Shown in pieces: positions 33,778 through 45,699 of a stretch of DNA of 64,000 nucleotides (position 1 is its first letter; every line of letters starts with the position of its first letter). The DNA is from Pontederia crassipes (lineage: Eukaryota; Streptophyta; Magnoliopsida; Commelinales; Pontederiaceae): assembly GCA_030549335.1 (NCBI GenBank), contig JAUKPH010000017.1:2076001-2140000 (forward strand), written 5' to 3'. Position numbers and translations under genes: made by a program. The notes under the pieces are model-generated. The model was not told where the DNA came from. It did no database searches and saw only the letters and a list, made by a program, of their open reading frames with translations.

Positions 33778-36600
33778 TGTCACGGACTGTGCTTCACAAA
33801 TATTATTTCAACATAATCTTACTTTTAATGAGCATTTTAAGTAAGTTTAGATGCTTATATAGTCATGGTTGCATGTAGCAATTAACCCTTGGATTAAAGC
33901 ATAATCAAAATTAAATTATCGATAAGCGTTATAAAGAAATTATATAAGATTATTAAGAATAAATTATGATAATTGTAAATATTATAATAAACATGTTTAA
34001 TTATGATTAACTAATGTTAATTAGAAGTTTAACACTAATTTTTAACCAAATAATATGATTGGACCTCCATTTCAACCAATAGGGTTTCAAGTAGCTGAAG
34101 CAGACAACTCACCAGCTGCTTAGAAAATGATTTTTTCGAACCGTCATATGACGTGTTAAATTCTAGAAAAAATATATAAATCATTTATTCGTATTATCTG
34201 CAAGCTGAAAAATTTCTAAGACCAGATCAGTTGCCGAACAGCCTGAGGAAATTCGACAAGATTGCTGGGTTAGGGTGAATCTGCGGATCCGAAACTGACC
34301 TACAACTTCATAAGATCATATCTTCATGAGTAGTTCTTCATAAATCCTGAAAATTTGCATGATTCATCCTCCCGATGTTAGCTTTTCATACCACAAGAAT
34401 CATACATAAAGAACTTCTGCAGAGGAAGTTATTGACCGAGAACCGTAGGTCGCTCACTCTGTCCCGAGTCAGAGGCAGGCCCGCCTTGTAGATTAGGGTA
34501 GGGTAAATAGAATTAGGGTTTGAAATTTATACATATTAAAGTATGCTTCACAAGGGTTCGGTGAGAAGTAGAAGCATCCAATTTGGATGTGTAAAGGCGG
34601 AGAAATGAATTTTTCATTTCATAGTGATCTTCTGTCAGATTCCAGGACATTGACAGATTGCAACCCGAATTAACTATTTTTGTTATAAGTCTATATAGCG
34701 AGTTAAATTCTTTAATTTTTATGACAAAATACTAATGAAGTCTAGTTTTCAGAAAAATTATTCTCTAGTTAAATGGACAAGTATGAAGAAATATATAAAT
34801 CAATATTTCAGTGACACACAGTCTGCCAAGGCACAAACCCTAGGTCAGATTGCTTGGGATGTTCTAATTTACTCACTTGGAATTTGATAATGATATTTGG
34901 GGATTGGAAATCTTATTGTGTCTAGTTTCTAATTAATCTATAATCATAAGATTTGCCCATGTGATTAAGAAGTTATGAATTATTGATTGATAAACACTCA
35001 GTCTGAAACTCTGAAATAGCACCTAGTTAAGCTTTGGAGAATTAAAAAGTTCTAAGTGTGGAATAACTTATAAATATAAATGTCTGAAATTAGAAATTGG
35101 TATTAGAGGAGGTTATATGCATTTTAGGGTGCATAAGAATTCATACATCATGAGCATGCATTGCATATTATCTTACTAGTGATTGGGAAGTAAGAAGACA
35201 TTATTATTTGTAGGAAAACCTCAAGTTGTAAGTGAAAGGGAGAAAATCTAATAAACCTCCTTGAAGTGATAAAGTACAAGGTGAGTGGGTAAATTTACAA
35301 CATAGCAAAATGTTATATGTTAGTTCTTTTATTTATGATATTATTTCAAGCAAAGATTATTAGTATTATTATTATTGAAACATATTTTGAACTATGAAAA
35401 GTATTTATGATATGTTTCAATGATTTTATATGAGATGGAACAACCTTTTACATGAAAACATTTTCAGGGAATAATGCTTGTGAAGTTAAAATAAGTTTTA
35501 TTTGATAATGATATGAGATTATGACATGTGTATTTTGATATTGTTAAACTCCGTGTGTTTATTAGTCATGCTGTTTGAAAAAGGTCTTTGGGACCGCATT
35601 CGATATACATGAAGCCTTTGTAGCGTATATCGAGTGTCTTTTCCCTTTGGGGGCTGCTCTGCGTACACGTATTAACACATGATCGCTCTGCGTATCTGAG
35701 AATCATGATTGAGTGGCACACAATCATGATTGGAATACGTATTGACCCATGAATTGCTCTGCGTATCTGAGACTCTTGATTGTGAAGCTCTGCTTAACTA
35801 TATGACACACAATCATAGGGGGATACGCATTGACCCATGATTTATTTTACGTATCCATGACTCTTGATTATGAAGCTCTGCTTAACTGTATGACACATGA
35901 TTATAGAGGGATACGTATTGACCCATGATGAGTATGTGCAATGATACATGCGTGGAGTTTAACTATGAATATGATGATATCTTGAATAATTTGTATTTAT
36001 GTAAAAATTCATATGATTTGAAAAGGTATGTGAAATGATTTATGCTTTAAATATTTTTTCATATGAAAGAAATGTGGTTATTTAAATGTTATATGCACTC
36101 GTATTGTTCCCCTATGTTGTACATTTATTCCACTCACTGAGCAAACGATTGTTGCTCACATTACCCTTGTTAATTTTTTTCAAATGATTATAAGTTCTCG
36201 AATTGAGTTGACTCGAAGCTTGGTTTGATGCATATAGAAGAGGTCGAACCGTCGAAGCATTGCTATTTTTCTTTCACTTTTATTTTTCCCTTCACTTCTA
36301 CTTTAAAAACATGCATGTAATAGATGATCCTAGATGTTGTAATTAAGTTTGTGAGATATTTTTTGTAAGGTTGTATAAAACTTGATCATTGGGGTGTTAT
36401 ATGTGAGGTGGTTAGTGAAAAAATGATAATTATAATATGTGAATGATTGATGAATATATATGCATCTTTTGTATGTATTGACAAATGACATAAGATAATT
36501 AAGGGATGAGTTTTTGCCGATTTTATTTTTAAAATTGCTAAAAATAATTAAAGAAGATAATAACTGGAATTAGAACTTAGTCACAGAGTGGAGTGTGACA
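33778..36600. mobile_element. Solo LTR, 2.82 kb, TAAAA target duplication
   Basis: Starts TGTCACGGACTG and ends GAGTGTGACA. TAAAA lies at 33773-33777 and 36601-36605. Copy A of the surrounding block keeps the uninterrupted site (TTAAAATGTATCGC near 28905), confirming both ends. The interior has about three repeats near 35640-35935 built around ATACGNATTGACCCATGA and AAGCTCTGCTTAACT. There are no internal genes, so it is a solo LTR. Confidence 0.9.
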
Positions 36601-36743
36601 TAAAATGTATCGCATCGGTTAAAAACATATATAATTCTTATTATTAAATTTACATCTTATTACCGTACATGAACACACTACCATTTTTCTTCAATAAAAT
36701 TATAATAATTAAAACTAAGGGCCCTCACATCCATGGTTGGCGG

Positions 36744-37563
36744 CAATGTTTTGAAAACCGATTAGGACCGGCCGGTTCAACCATTCTGATTGTGAATTGG
36801 CCAAAAAATTATTCCGTTTCAGTAATAAAATTGGAATAATTAAAAAATAGATTTCACTAAAAAAATCGAATTGAACCGATAAATCAGATTCAACTCGATT
36901 TTTTAATTTTTTTTAAAATATTAAAATATGGAAAGAGTTTATTAGGGAATTAAATGTTTAAATGATTTTATAATAAAATTGGAAAGTTATGCACATGAAA
37001 AGATAAAAAAAAGCAAAATTTTAAAATTCAAATAAAAAAATGACAGGAAAAATTTTGAATTCTTGATTGGAGGAAATGAATTAAAATGGAAACAAATTAT
37101 TAATCAAATAAATAATGGGGAATTGTATATGGAAAGAGAATAAAATCTGGTACTAATATATTAGTAATAAATTTAGATTATTATATTAGTAATAATAAAA
37201 AGAAAACTTTTAAAATAGAAATAGATTATTAATCAAATAAAATAAAAGAGAGATAGAAGGAAAATAAAATCCAATAATAATATATTAGTAAGAAATTTAG
37301 ATTGACATTACATTTAGATTATTATATCAGTAAAAATAAAAATAAAACTACTACTTAAATTAACTTCCGGTAATAATAATAATAATAATTTAATTAGTTT
37401 AATAATTTTTATAATAATTTTTATATTAAATTACTCATAAATAATTATAAATAATATTATTATATAAAAATTCGGTTGAACTAGTTGACTCCTGGATTAA
37501 ATCGATCGAACCACGACTCAGTTGAGACGCCGATTTAATCTCCGATCCAATTTTAAAACATTG
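36744..37563. mobile_element. Non-autonomous hAT-like element, CAATGTTTT termini
   Basis: Ends are inverted: CAATGTTTTGAAAACC on the left and, inverted from the right, CAATGTTTTAAAATTGG. The flanks are GTTGGCGG (36736-36743) and GTTGGTAG (37564-37571), an 8-bp duplication with two differences, typical of hAT. Copy A lacks the element at this position. The interior is AT-rich with no transposase. Confidence 0.82.
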
Positions 37564-37571
37564 GTTGGTAG

Positions 37572-38324
37572 CAATGCCTTGATCATCTAATATTTTGACG
37601 CGATCAAAATGATTTACTCTGTCCAATTAATGACCTTAGAAATGGAAATAAGGGCTACAAGCTCCACAGTTATTTATATATCATCAGTGTGTACTAAGAC
37701 GCTGTTTATCTAAGCTTTTAAGTCATTTAAAATAACTTATAAATAGTTTTAAAGATTTCTTTTAATTTGATAATTGGAAAAAAAAGATGATAAACACTTA
37801 TTTTTGCCTACTTATAAGTCATTAAAAAATAAATTGAGGGGCTCAATTTATTTTGTGTGAAAAAAATAAATCAATTTGTGAAGGTACTATTTTGTTCTTA
37901 AAATATACATCACTTTTTTTATATATATTTTCTCTATTATAATATTAAAAACTTTTTGATCATTTGACTAAAATAATAATTTATAAATTTTTTTATTATC
38001 AAATACGTAACTGCTTATTTTAAAAAATTAATTTTAATCATTAAACTATTTATCAGCCTTTTACTTATGAGCTATTTTATCTAGCAATAAATTAGCATCA
38101 GACAAAATAAGAGAATTAGACGTCTCCGGCACATCTCCTTCCTGCTCCACGGCGCCAGCAAAATAAAACAAACCACAATATTTGGGTGAATTCGAAAAAA
38201 AAAGATATAGGAAAAAAATAACATCCATTTATTATTTTGTTAATCAATTCAAGCCGTTACCATCATTTAATTATCCCCTTTTTTTATTTAATATTGGACG
38301 AGTCGTTACTACTTTGGAATCAAG
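37572..38324. other. Caleosin 2 upstream region
   Basis: Mostly shared with copy A. A stretch at about 37695-38085 that is absent from copy A is AT-rich and begins CGCTGTTTATCTAAGC, which may be another small insertion. No gene seen. Confidence 0.4.
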
Positions 38325-38330
38325 TATAAA
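38325..38330 (+). promoter_or_regulatory. TATA box of caleosin 2
   Basis: TATAAA lies 147 bases before the start codon and is conserved in the dead copy at 29447-29452. The spacing would give a leader of roughly 120 bases. Confidence 0.6.
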
Positions 38331-38476
38331 ATCACGGGGTCGAGTGCTACAGAATTGGCAGGGACGACGGGGAGAGAGGCCGCGGCGTAAAAAGCGCCGC
38401 TCACCCGAACGCAAGAGCACCATTTCGCCACCACAGCGACGGCGCCGCCGACGGAGCACGCGCACGCCAAAAAGCC

Positions 38477-40922
38477 ATGCAGCCGCCTCGCCTTCGCATC
38501 GCCCTTTGCATCTTAATTTGCCTCCTTGCCTCCTACTCGACGGCCGCGAGACCAAGCGCGGAAGGCAAGCAAACGACGTTTATTTGCTTGAAATATTTTC
38601 TTGATGAGTTCGTGTAATTATTCGTTCCTCTGTTTAATTTGTTTTTTCCGCTCCTCTTCTTGGGCTGTACAGAAAGCAGCGCGTGGGAGCAGAAGGTGAT
38701 GAGCGATGGCGAACTTACTCCGTTGCAGAAGCACGTAGGCTTCTTTGACAGGAACAAGGATGGCATCATCTATCCTTCTGAAACTTATGAAGGTCTCTCT
38801 CTCCCCCCCCCCCCCCCCCCGGCTATATATAATTAATATTTCTTTGCTTGACGGGATGAATTGACGACCATTCATATGGTTGGGTTGGGTTGGCGATCAG
38901 GATTTCGAGCAATTGGGGCAAGCGTAGGTTTGTCTCTTGCGAGCGCAGCGTTCATCAATGGCTTCCTCGGACCCAAAACACGCCTTGTACGTCTCTCTCT
39001 CTCTCTCTCTCTCTCTCGGCATCTTGAACAAAAAAATGTTAAAAAATAGGCGACATGTTGAATTGAAATGCGTCACTTGTTGAACTTGACTATTCTGTGA
39101 TTGAATAAAAAAAAAGTGGTTGGAGTCTCGGCGAAATATGAGAAGGTAAAAAATGTTAAAAATGAAGGAATAGCAACGGAGGATACATCCATTTTTTTTC
39201 GCTCAATGGTGAATCGAGTTTAATTAGTTATAGAAAGAATACATATCAATTTATACCCAAAGGAAATAGGAGAAGATTAGTCTTAGAATTTATATACAAG
39301 GTTTTGCATCATAGTAGACTAACATTTATTAGATGGTCGGTAGGAAAAGACTCCCGGGACGTCTCTTTGGAGATAATTTTTTTATATCATTAGGTAAAAT
39401 TACTTACATCCATCATAAGAATTTGAATTATCTAATTAAGTCATGGGATTGAAGATTGTGTCGACCCAAATGAGGTTCATATATATGGACTACTATGATA
39501 TATAGATAAATGGTGAATATAAATTTATGACATAAAAATGTTTATTAATGATCATCATGAACTTATGAGTCAATGATAAGTTCACACATGTATTGGATTC
39601 ATGTATTCCTTAAATTCTTAAGTCATTTGTGTGAAGTGTCACTTTGAGATGTACGCATTTGTAGCGTTGAAATAAAAAAAATGGGGATGAGGATTGTGTG
39701 GATCAACATATATGGACTACTATTTATTTACAAATCAATGACGATCTTAAATTTATTTTAAATTCACTCAAAATAACATTTATTAAGGATCATCATTGAT
39801 TTATCAATTAAGGGTGAGTTCATATATGTAGACCTATTTTGAATCCACATATTCCTTTTTTTTAAAAAAAAAATAATGGTCTAGATCTGATCTCAGAAGG
39901 TGCTGCAATCAAGCACATCTAAGTGGGACTCGTTTATTGAGAGCTGTCAGTTAATTTTTCTAATGGTTCAATGTAGCCGAAGTATTTTTGTCGTCCATTG
40001 TTTAAACTATTAGAGACAGCTAATACATACACGAGAATCGATCATCTCAGCCCATAGATTGTCAATGTTAATAACATTACATATTCGAAATTAATATGTC
40101 AACGTGAGTCCTTACTCCATAAAATAAATTTTAGCCTAATTAGAAACTTAGAATTTGAAATGTCAGCCTTTCCTTTGTTTTTTTATGTCTGCCAGCATGT
40201 GGAATGCTTAATAATAATGTCGTAAACTGTGATCATTCATGTATGAAGGGACTATTGCCCTCGCCTCTTCTGCCTATTTACATAAAGAATATTAACAAAG
40301 GGAAGCATGGAAGTGATACAGGTGCCTACGACAGCGAAGGAAGGTATCATATATATTACTTTTTGCCAAATTTATTTGAGCCATCGATTGCATATTTTAC
40401 TTGACTAATATACGAATTTGCGGTTGACATTTTACATCAAAATTATTAATATTGTTTTATTACTAATGCTTGGATTCAGGTTTGTACCATCCAAGTTCGA
40501 GGAGATTTTCGTCAAGCATGCTAAGACACACCCTAATGCTCTTACAGAAGATGAGGTGACGGAGATGGTTAACGCCAACAGGGAACCAAATGACCAACAA
40601 GGATCGTATGTATTTCGTCTTCGTGCTTCAGAAATTATCTGAAAGTAAACTAAGATGACAGAAAATGATTGAAACTTGGAGATGAAATTATCAGCAGTAT
40701 ACCGTCTAATTCTGTGACTGTTGTCAGCAATATGTTCCAACTGTAACGAGATGTGAATATGCTTGCAGATTGGCAGCCTCGACGGAGTGGAATATCTTGT
40801 ACAGTCTCTTCAAGGACAAAGATGGGCTGCTTCAGAAGGATACAATAAGAGACGTCTACGACGGAAGCCTGTTTTACAACAAAGAAAAGGAGATATCATC
40901 TTCTGCAAACAAAGTGATCTGA
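38477..40922 (+). CDS. Caleosin/peroxygenase 2 with N-terminal signal peptide
   Basis: Exons 38477-38564, 38673-38792, 38901-38986, 40249-40343, 40480-40605 and 40769-40922 join in frame to 222 aa. Intron 1 uses a GC donor (AAG|GCAAGC) with an ordinary AG acceptor; no GT donor nearby gives the phase 1 that exon 2 requires. Exon 1 encodes a basic start, a hydrophobic core (about residues 8-19) and ASYSTAA, a typical secretory signal peptide, unusual for a caleosin. Then follow [10 protein letters not shown] (His50), the EF-hand loop 55-66 ([12 protein letters not shown]), a hydrophobic segment about 71-92, [16 protein letters not shown] (His118) and [18 protein letters not shown]. Both haem-ligand histidines and the calcium loop are kept. 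A start at Met39 would give a cytosolic form. Intron 2 begins with CT repeats and a 16-18 base C run. Confidence 0.88.
39485..39856. repeat. Diverged direct repeat in intron 3 of caleosin 2
   Basis: Two segments (about 39485-39613 and 39708-39856) share ATGGACTACTAT at the start, GATCATCAT in the middle and CATATTCCT-type ends. They are too diverged to identify. Confidence 0.5.
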
Positions 40923-42133
40923 GTGATTTTATATAGCTTGGTCTCTACATATATATGGAATAAATTCAATGTTGGAAAGCTGATCACATTTGCAAAAGTT
41001 CAATTTGGTACTGAATTCAATTCAACTGTATGCCACCATATACCAGCATCATCATTTTGTTCATTTGTGAACGTACGTACAAACGATCATACATGATAGT
41101 GCTTCCGAACTGTCCAATTAGTAATATGACTCCTGCTGTCACTTGTTCTAATGTTTGTGCAATGTGGGCTGAGATTTCAAGTGTTTTCAGGAATATATAG
41201 TTTTGTCGATTTATGCTATATTAAGACCCAAAGGTTAACATGATCATGGTTTTCATGTCTGTGGATGTATCATGTACACCTCACTCCCCCCATTCCAGAG
41301 ACCTGTTATTATCACCCAAGAGTGTTGCAACCATACAATCCAAAAGACATAAAAGGGAGTCAAGGGACATGCATGAAATTACAATGAAACGTCTACCCTT
41401 TTCTTTTGATCTTCTGTTCTTGGACCATGCCTGCATGCAAGTCCTTGGATTTGAGTGTTCATATCCATCTTGCAAATTGCAATGTATGCTTTTGCATGGA
41501 GCATGCATGTTTGATGGGATAAATCTATGCACTGGAGGTTCATCATGTAGTAATTAAAATTGACCATTGGCTGACAAGACTTACGTTATCCTCTGCTGAA
41601 ATTGAATTTAATTGGTATGTTCGTTGTAAGGGATATATTTACTATACATTCCCGTTCGTGTCATTTCCTTAATGTACACGGACATAATATGTAGAAAGTG
41701 GGGATCTATGTCGTACGGGATACGGGAACGATATCTGGTCCAGGTAATACGGGATACGGGTACAATATCTGGTCCAGGCAATACGAGTACTGGCCAGGAC
41801 GTCAATTTCTTCTAAAAATTTAGAGTATAATATTGAATAAAAAATATATATCGAAGAAAAGGATATGCAGTGAAATAGATATGAAAAAATATAGTTTTCC
41901 AAAAAATAATCATGGTTATTAATCAACCAGTCCACATAAAAATTACTAATCAACCACAGTAATATTTTTTTTTTCAGTTTATAAGGAGGTACATAAACTT
42001 GATGTAAAGAATTTAAAGACTGAAAATAAAAGAGTATATATATTTTATTGGTGAAATTCATACTCATAACTTATTGATATCTGAATGAAGTGTGAGCCAC
42101 TGCGCTACACCTTTGTTCTCAACCATAACTAAA
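40923..42133. other. 3' flank of caleosin 2 and spacer
   Basis: No further gene. Two short tandem units at about 41714-41785 share ATACGGGATACGGG and ATATCTGGTCCAGG. Confidence 0.4.
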
Positions 42134-42141
42134 GTTATTGC

Positions 42142-43385
42142 CAATGTTATTAAAATCAAATTGGATCGGTCAGTTCAACCGATTCAACAACGAATACACA
42201 TTCGGTTCAGTTCGATTTGAAGTCAAAATCACAGTGATGATGTGATCGAAAAAAAACTGATTGAACCGGTATAAACCGATGAACCGACTAACCAAGAAGA
42301 ACCCAGTTTAACTTAAAAAAAAGAAAAAAACTCAGAAACCAATAAAAAGGTAGGGTGTAAGAAAAAATCCGACTGACTCGAAAAACTTATAAAACTAAAA
42401 ATTAGGGGCCCGAATATAATTTATGGTGGTTTTTAATAAATTAAAATCGACCCGATAAAATCAGAGGCCCATCCAAAAAATCGTAAGGCCCGTGGAGCCC
42501 GTTTTTTATTTATATAATTAATACATATGTTATCATTTTTTCTATTATAGATAGAATATTTTTTGTATAAAATTTCTTACTTTTCTATCACATTATTAAA
42601 CTCTAATTTAATAACTTTAAATTTTTATTAGTATATTTTATATTTAATTTTAATTTATTCTATATATTTTAAAAATATGATTATATAAAAGTAAGGGCTC
42701 TGAAAAAATTACCCAAAAAATTTGACTTGCTAGAGGATGATTTTTATTTTGTTCAAAATGGTTTTTTTTGATCGAAAACTTGACCCCAAAAGTGGCGGTT
42801 GGATTTTTCAATCGAAAACTCGACCCGACCCGAATTACTTTCACCCTATAAAAAGGAAAGAAAAATATAGGAAGAAAAAAAAAGAAAGCAACTTATTTGA
42901 ATAATAGAAAATAGTAAAATCAGGATAATTACTGGAGAGAGAGTATGAAAGATAAGAAAAAGGAAAGTAAAATAAATGAAGAAAGAGATAAAGGAGTGGA
43001 AAAATAAGAATAAGAAAATATAAGAGTGATTTATGGTAATAATAAACTAATATATTGCTAAGAGCATTGAATGATAAAAAATATAGAGAATTAATGAAGA
43101 GAGAGGGAAAAATGAGAAAAAGGAAAGTAGATTAATCAAGAGAAAAAGGAAGAAATGGAAAAAAAAGAAAGTAAAAAAAAACATAAGAGTGATTTGTGGT
43201 AGAAAAATTTAACATATTATTAATAGCACTTACTATGTAAATAAAAATTTAATAACAATCAATCAATATTAAAAATTTATGTTAGTATTTATAACTTTAT
43301 AGATTACTATGATCGAATCCAATCGATCTAACCATCACCCAGTTGATCGTCCAATTCGATTGTCTGTCCGATTATAATGACATTG
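42142..43385. mobile_element. Second non-autonomous hAT-like element, CAATG family
   Basis: Left end CAATGTTATTAAAATC; right end, inverted, CAATGTCATTATAATC. Flanks GTTATTGC (42134-42141) and GTTATTCC (43386-43393) form an 8-bp duplication with one difference. Subterminal sequence (TTGGATCGGTCAGTTCAACC on the left) resembles the CCGGCCGGTTCAACC segment of the 36744-37563 element, so the two are related. The interior is AT/GA-rich with no coding region. Confidence 0.8.
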
Positions 43386-43710
43386 GTTATTCCGTTATAT
43401 TTGGCCACCAAAGTCCAGACATATACATAAATAAAATGAACGTGTGAAATAATTTTTGCTTGGTGAAGCTTAATCAGATCGTACTAAATCAGATCTGATC
43501 AAATGTCATCAAGATGTGATCATTGGTAGACGTCCATCTCTCAAGAAGATCTCTCTCGGCCCACATCCTTGTGATCCGATCCTTCGACTCGTGATCACCC
43601 TTCTAGACCTTGCATGTTGCTTATAGGGTTCAATTGTCATCTCAAATGGATGCGGCTTCATTGCGAGGCTGGAGATAAAAAGAGTGTAGGATACCAAAAG
43701 GCACCAAGAG

Positions 43711-43753
43711 GGTGGGGTGGGGTGGGGGGGGGGGGGGGGGTGGGGGGGGGGGG
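43711..43753. repeat. G-rich homopolymer tract
   Basis: Runs of four or more G separated by single T, with longest runs of about 18 and 12, inside the solo LTR. A potential G-quadruplex and a likely place for sequencing errors. Confidence 0.9.
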
Positions 43754-44333
43754 ATGAATTGATGTTCAATCAAAAATATCGATTTCACAAAAGTCATCAC
43801 GGAAGCTTAAAATCGATTCTTAAAATCTTTTAAATGAATGTAATTCAGATAATAAGAATAATATGAGAGGGTGTGTGTGAGAGAGAAAATCAAACACAAA
43901 CACGCGGTGATTGTTGACGAGGTTCGGCCACACGCCTACGTCCCCACTCCGACTTCTCGACCTCGAGATCACCGGAGATTTCACAATGCACTTCAAGGAA
44001 GAATGCTCTTTACACCACCGCCTTTTCTCCGCTTCGAGAGGTAAGACACACCTCTCATTCAATGAAGTTAATATATTTCACTCGCTCAAGAGGTAATTTT
44101 GAACCTCTTTTACACATGAGCTCTCTTAATTTTTTTTGAACAAAAGTATTTTTTTTCCAATTCTATGCTCACAAAAAGAGAAGAGAAAAAGAAGAGAAAG
44201 CTATAAAATGAAAACTTTAAGAAAATAATTTTCTTTTAATAATTTGAAATTTTTCTTCAACGAGTGATTGTGTGTCTTTGCCTTTGACTTTGGCACTCGT
44301 TTTATAGTCTTCATTATGTCCACAGCACATTAT

Positions 44334-45625
44334 CGTGTCTGCGGTGGACGTGATCCACAGCACATGCAAACGTCTGCCGAACAGTGTCCACCACAAGTTC
44401 TGCGTCGATTCCCTGGAAGCCGACCCGAAGAGTCGGAAGGCGAAGGACGTGCCGGCGTTGGCGCTCGCCGTGACGGACCTGGCGCTCACTAATGCCACCC
44501 ACACCTTGTCCAAGATTTCGTCGTTGGAGAAGCGCTCCCGGCCGGATCATGATCCAAAGTTGAAGGAACATCTGGGCGAGTGCTCTCGTCTGTACGCGGA
44601 CACAGTGCAGCAGTTCCGGAAGGCCTCCAAGTTCGTGGCCAAGAAGGAGTACAAGGACGCGATCACCCACCTGAAGCACAGCGCCGACAAGCTCCTCAGC
44701 TGTGACGCATTTCTTTCTAAGAAGGGGCACAGACACGTGCTGAAAAAGGAGAGCAGACAGGCTTCGCAGCTCGCCCTCATCTCTGAGTATATCGTAGAAT
44801 CCCTAGCGGAGCCGCTGCGTGAAAACAATATACGTACGTGCGCGCATGATGATGTCGGTGACCATGCATGCATGTTCAAGACATCTCCAGTGCTAATATA
44901 GTGTTCTTTCTTCAGTATATATTATATTGAATATTGATTTCCATGTCTCTTTAATTTCTTCTTCTTTTCGGTTCGCACAGGCAGGCTAGCGGATCAGAAT
45001 GGGACGAGTGAGTTTACTCCGTTGCAGAAGCATGTAGCCTTCTTTGACAGGAACGGTGATGGCCTCATCTATCCTTCTGAAACTTATCAAGGTCCTCGCT
45101 CTTTCTCTCTCTCTCTCTCCCTCCCTCCCTCCCTCCGTCCCTCCTGAGCTAAAATGTTTTGCTGGATGCGTCCGAATGATCAGGATTCCGAGCAATTGGA
45201 GCTAGCGTGGCGTTGTCTCTTACGGCGTCCGCGTTTATCAATGGTTTCCTAGGACCCAAAACACAACCTGTTCGTAGTTCTTTCTCTTTCTCTCTCTGCG
45301 CTTAATATTAATTTTTTCGATAATGGCTAAATATTTGTTTTAAATTGAGACATATACGAATTATTCATCCTATGCGGTAAACTGGGAATATCATAAGACT
45401 AAGTACTGTTCCACGGACACAAATGCATTACTCCACAAATTAATTTTGGCCTAGTATATTTGAAACTTAGAATTTCATAGCTACTAATATGAATCTTTAA
45501 ACTTGTCATTCTTATATAAAGGGGAAGGGATTCACTCCATCATCGCTTCTTTTGCCTATCTATGTCGAGAATATTAAGAAGGGGAAGCATGGCAGTGATA
45601 CAAGTGCCTACGACAGCGAAGGAAG
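44334..45625 (+). pseudogene. Truncated PMEI-caleosin copy (exons 1 partial to 4)
   Basis: Exon equivalents lie at 44334-44833 (PMEI, lacking the first 74 bases with the start codon and signal peptide), 44981-45091, 45184-45269 and 45522-45625. Frames and splice sites match the gene at 59455. The sequence ends in intron 4 at 45699, so exons 5 and 6 are missing. There is no in-frame ATG at the left edge. It keeps TPLQKH, as in caleosins 1 and 2, where the 59455 gene has TPLKKH, but has Ser where the others have Gly after HGSDT. The copy lies antisense within a solo LTR. Confidence 0.92.
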
Positions 45626-45699
45626 GTATCGTGTAATTAATTTAAGTCACATTTGTTGGAGTCTTTAAGGATTCATCAATTCCATTTTTTATATAACAA
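44334..45699 (+). repeat. Recent duplicate of 59529-60896
   Basis: I count five substitutions and one 2-base CT-repeat length change over about 1,366 bases, including introns 1-3, so this is DNA-level copying and not reverse transcription of a spliced message. Confidence 0.93.

Larger units (their letters stand above)
33451..38615. repeat. Duplicated block, copy B
   Basis: Homologous to 28592-29733 but expanded by a 2.8-kb solo LTR and a 0.8-kb hAT-like element. It leads into the intact caleosin 2 gene. Comparison with copy A shows the empty-site sequence for both insertions. Confidence 0.88.

Noticed and set aside
41240-41557. 105-aa plus-strand frame downstream of caleosin 2
   Set aside because: No domain, no splice context and no promoter signal; likely chance in spacer DNA.
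44335-44901. Full PMEI frame at the truncated copy as an expressed gene
   Set aside because: The signal peptide and ATG are missing (the apparent start is GTG), and the sequence is embedded antisense in a solo LTR.
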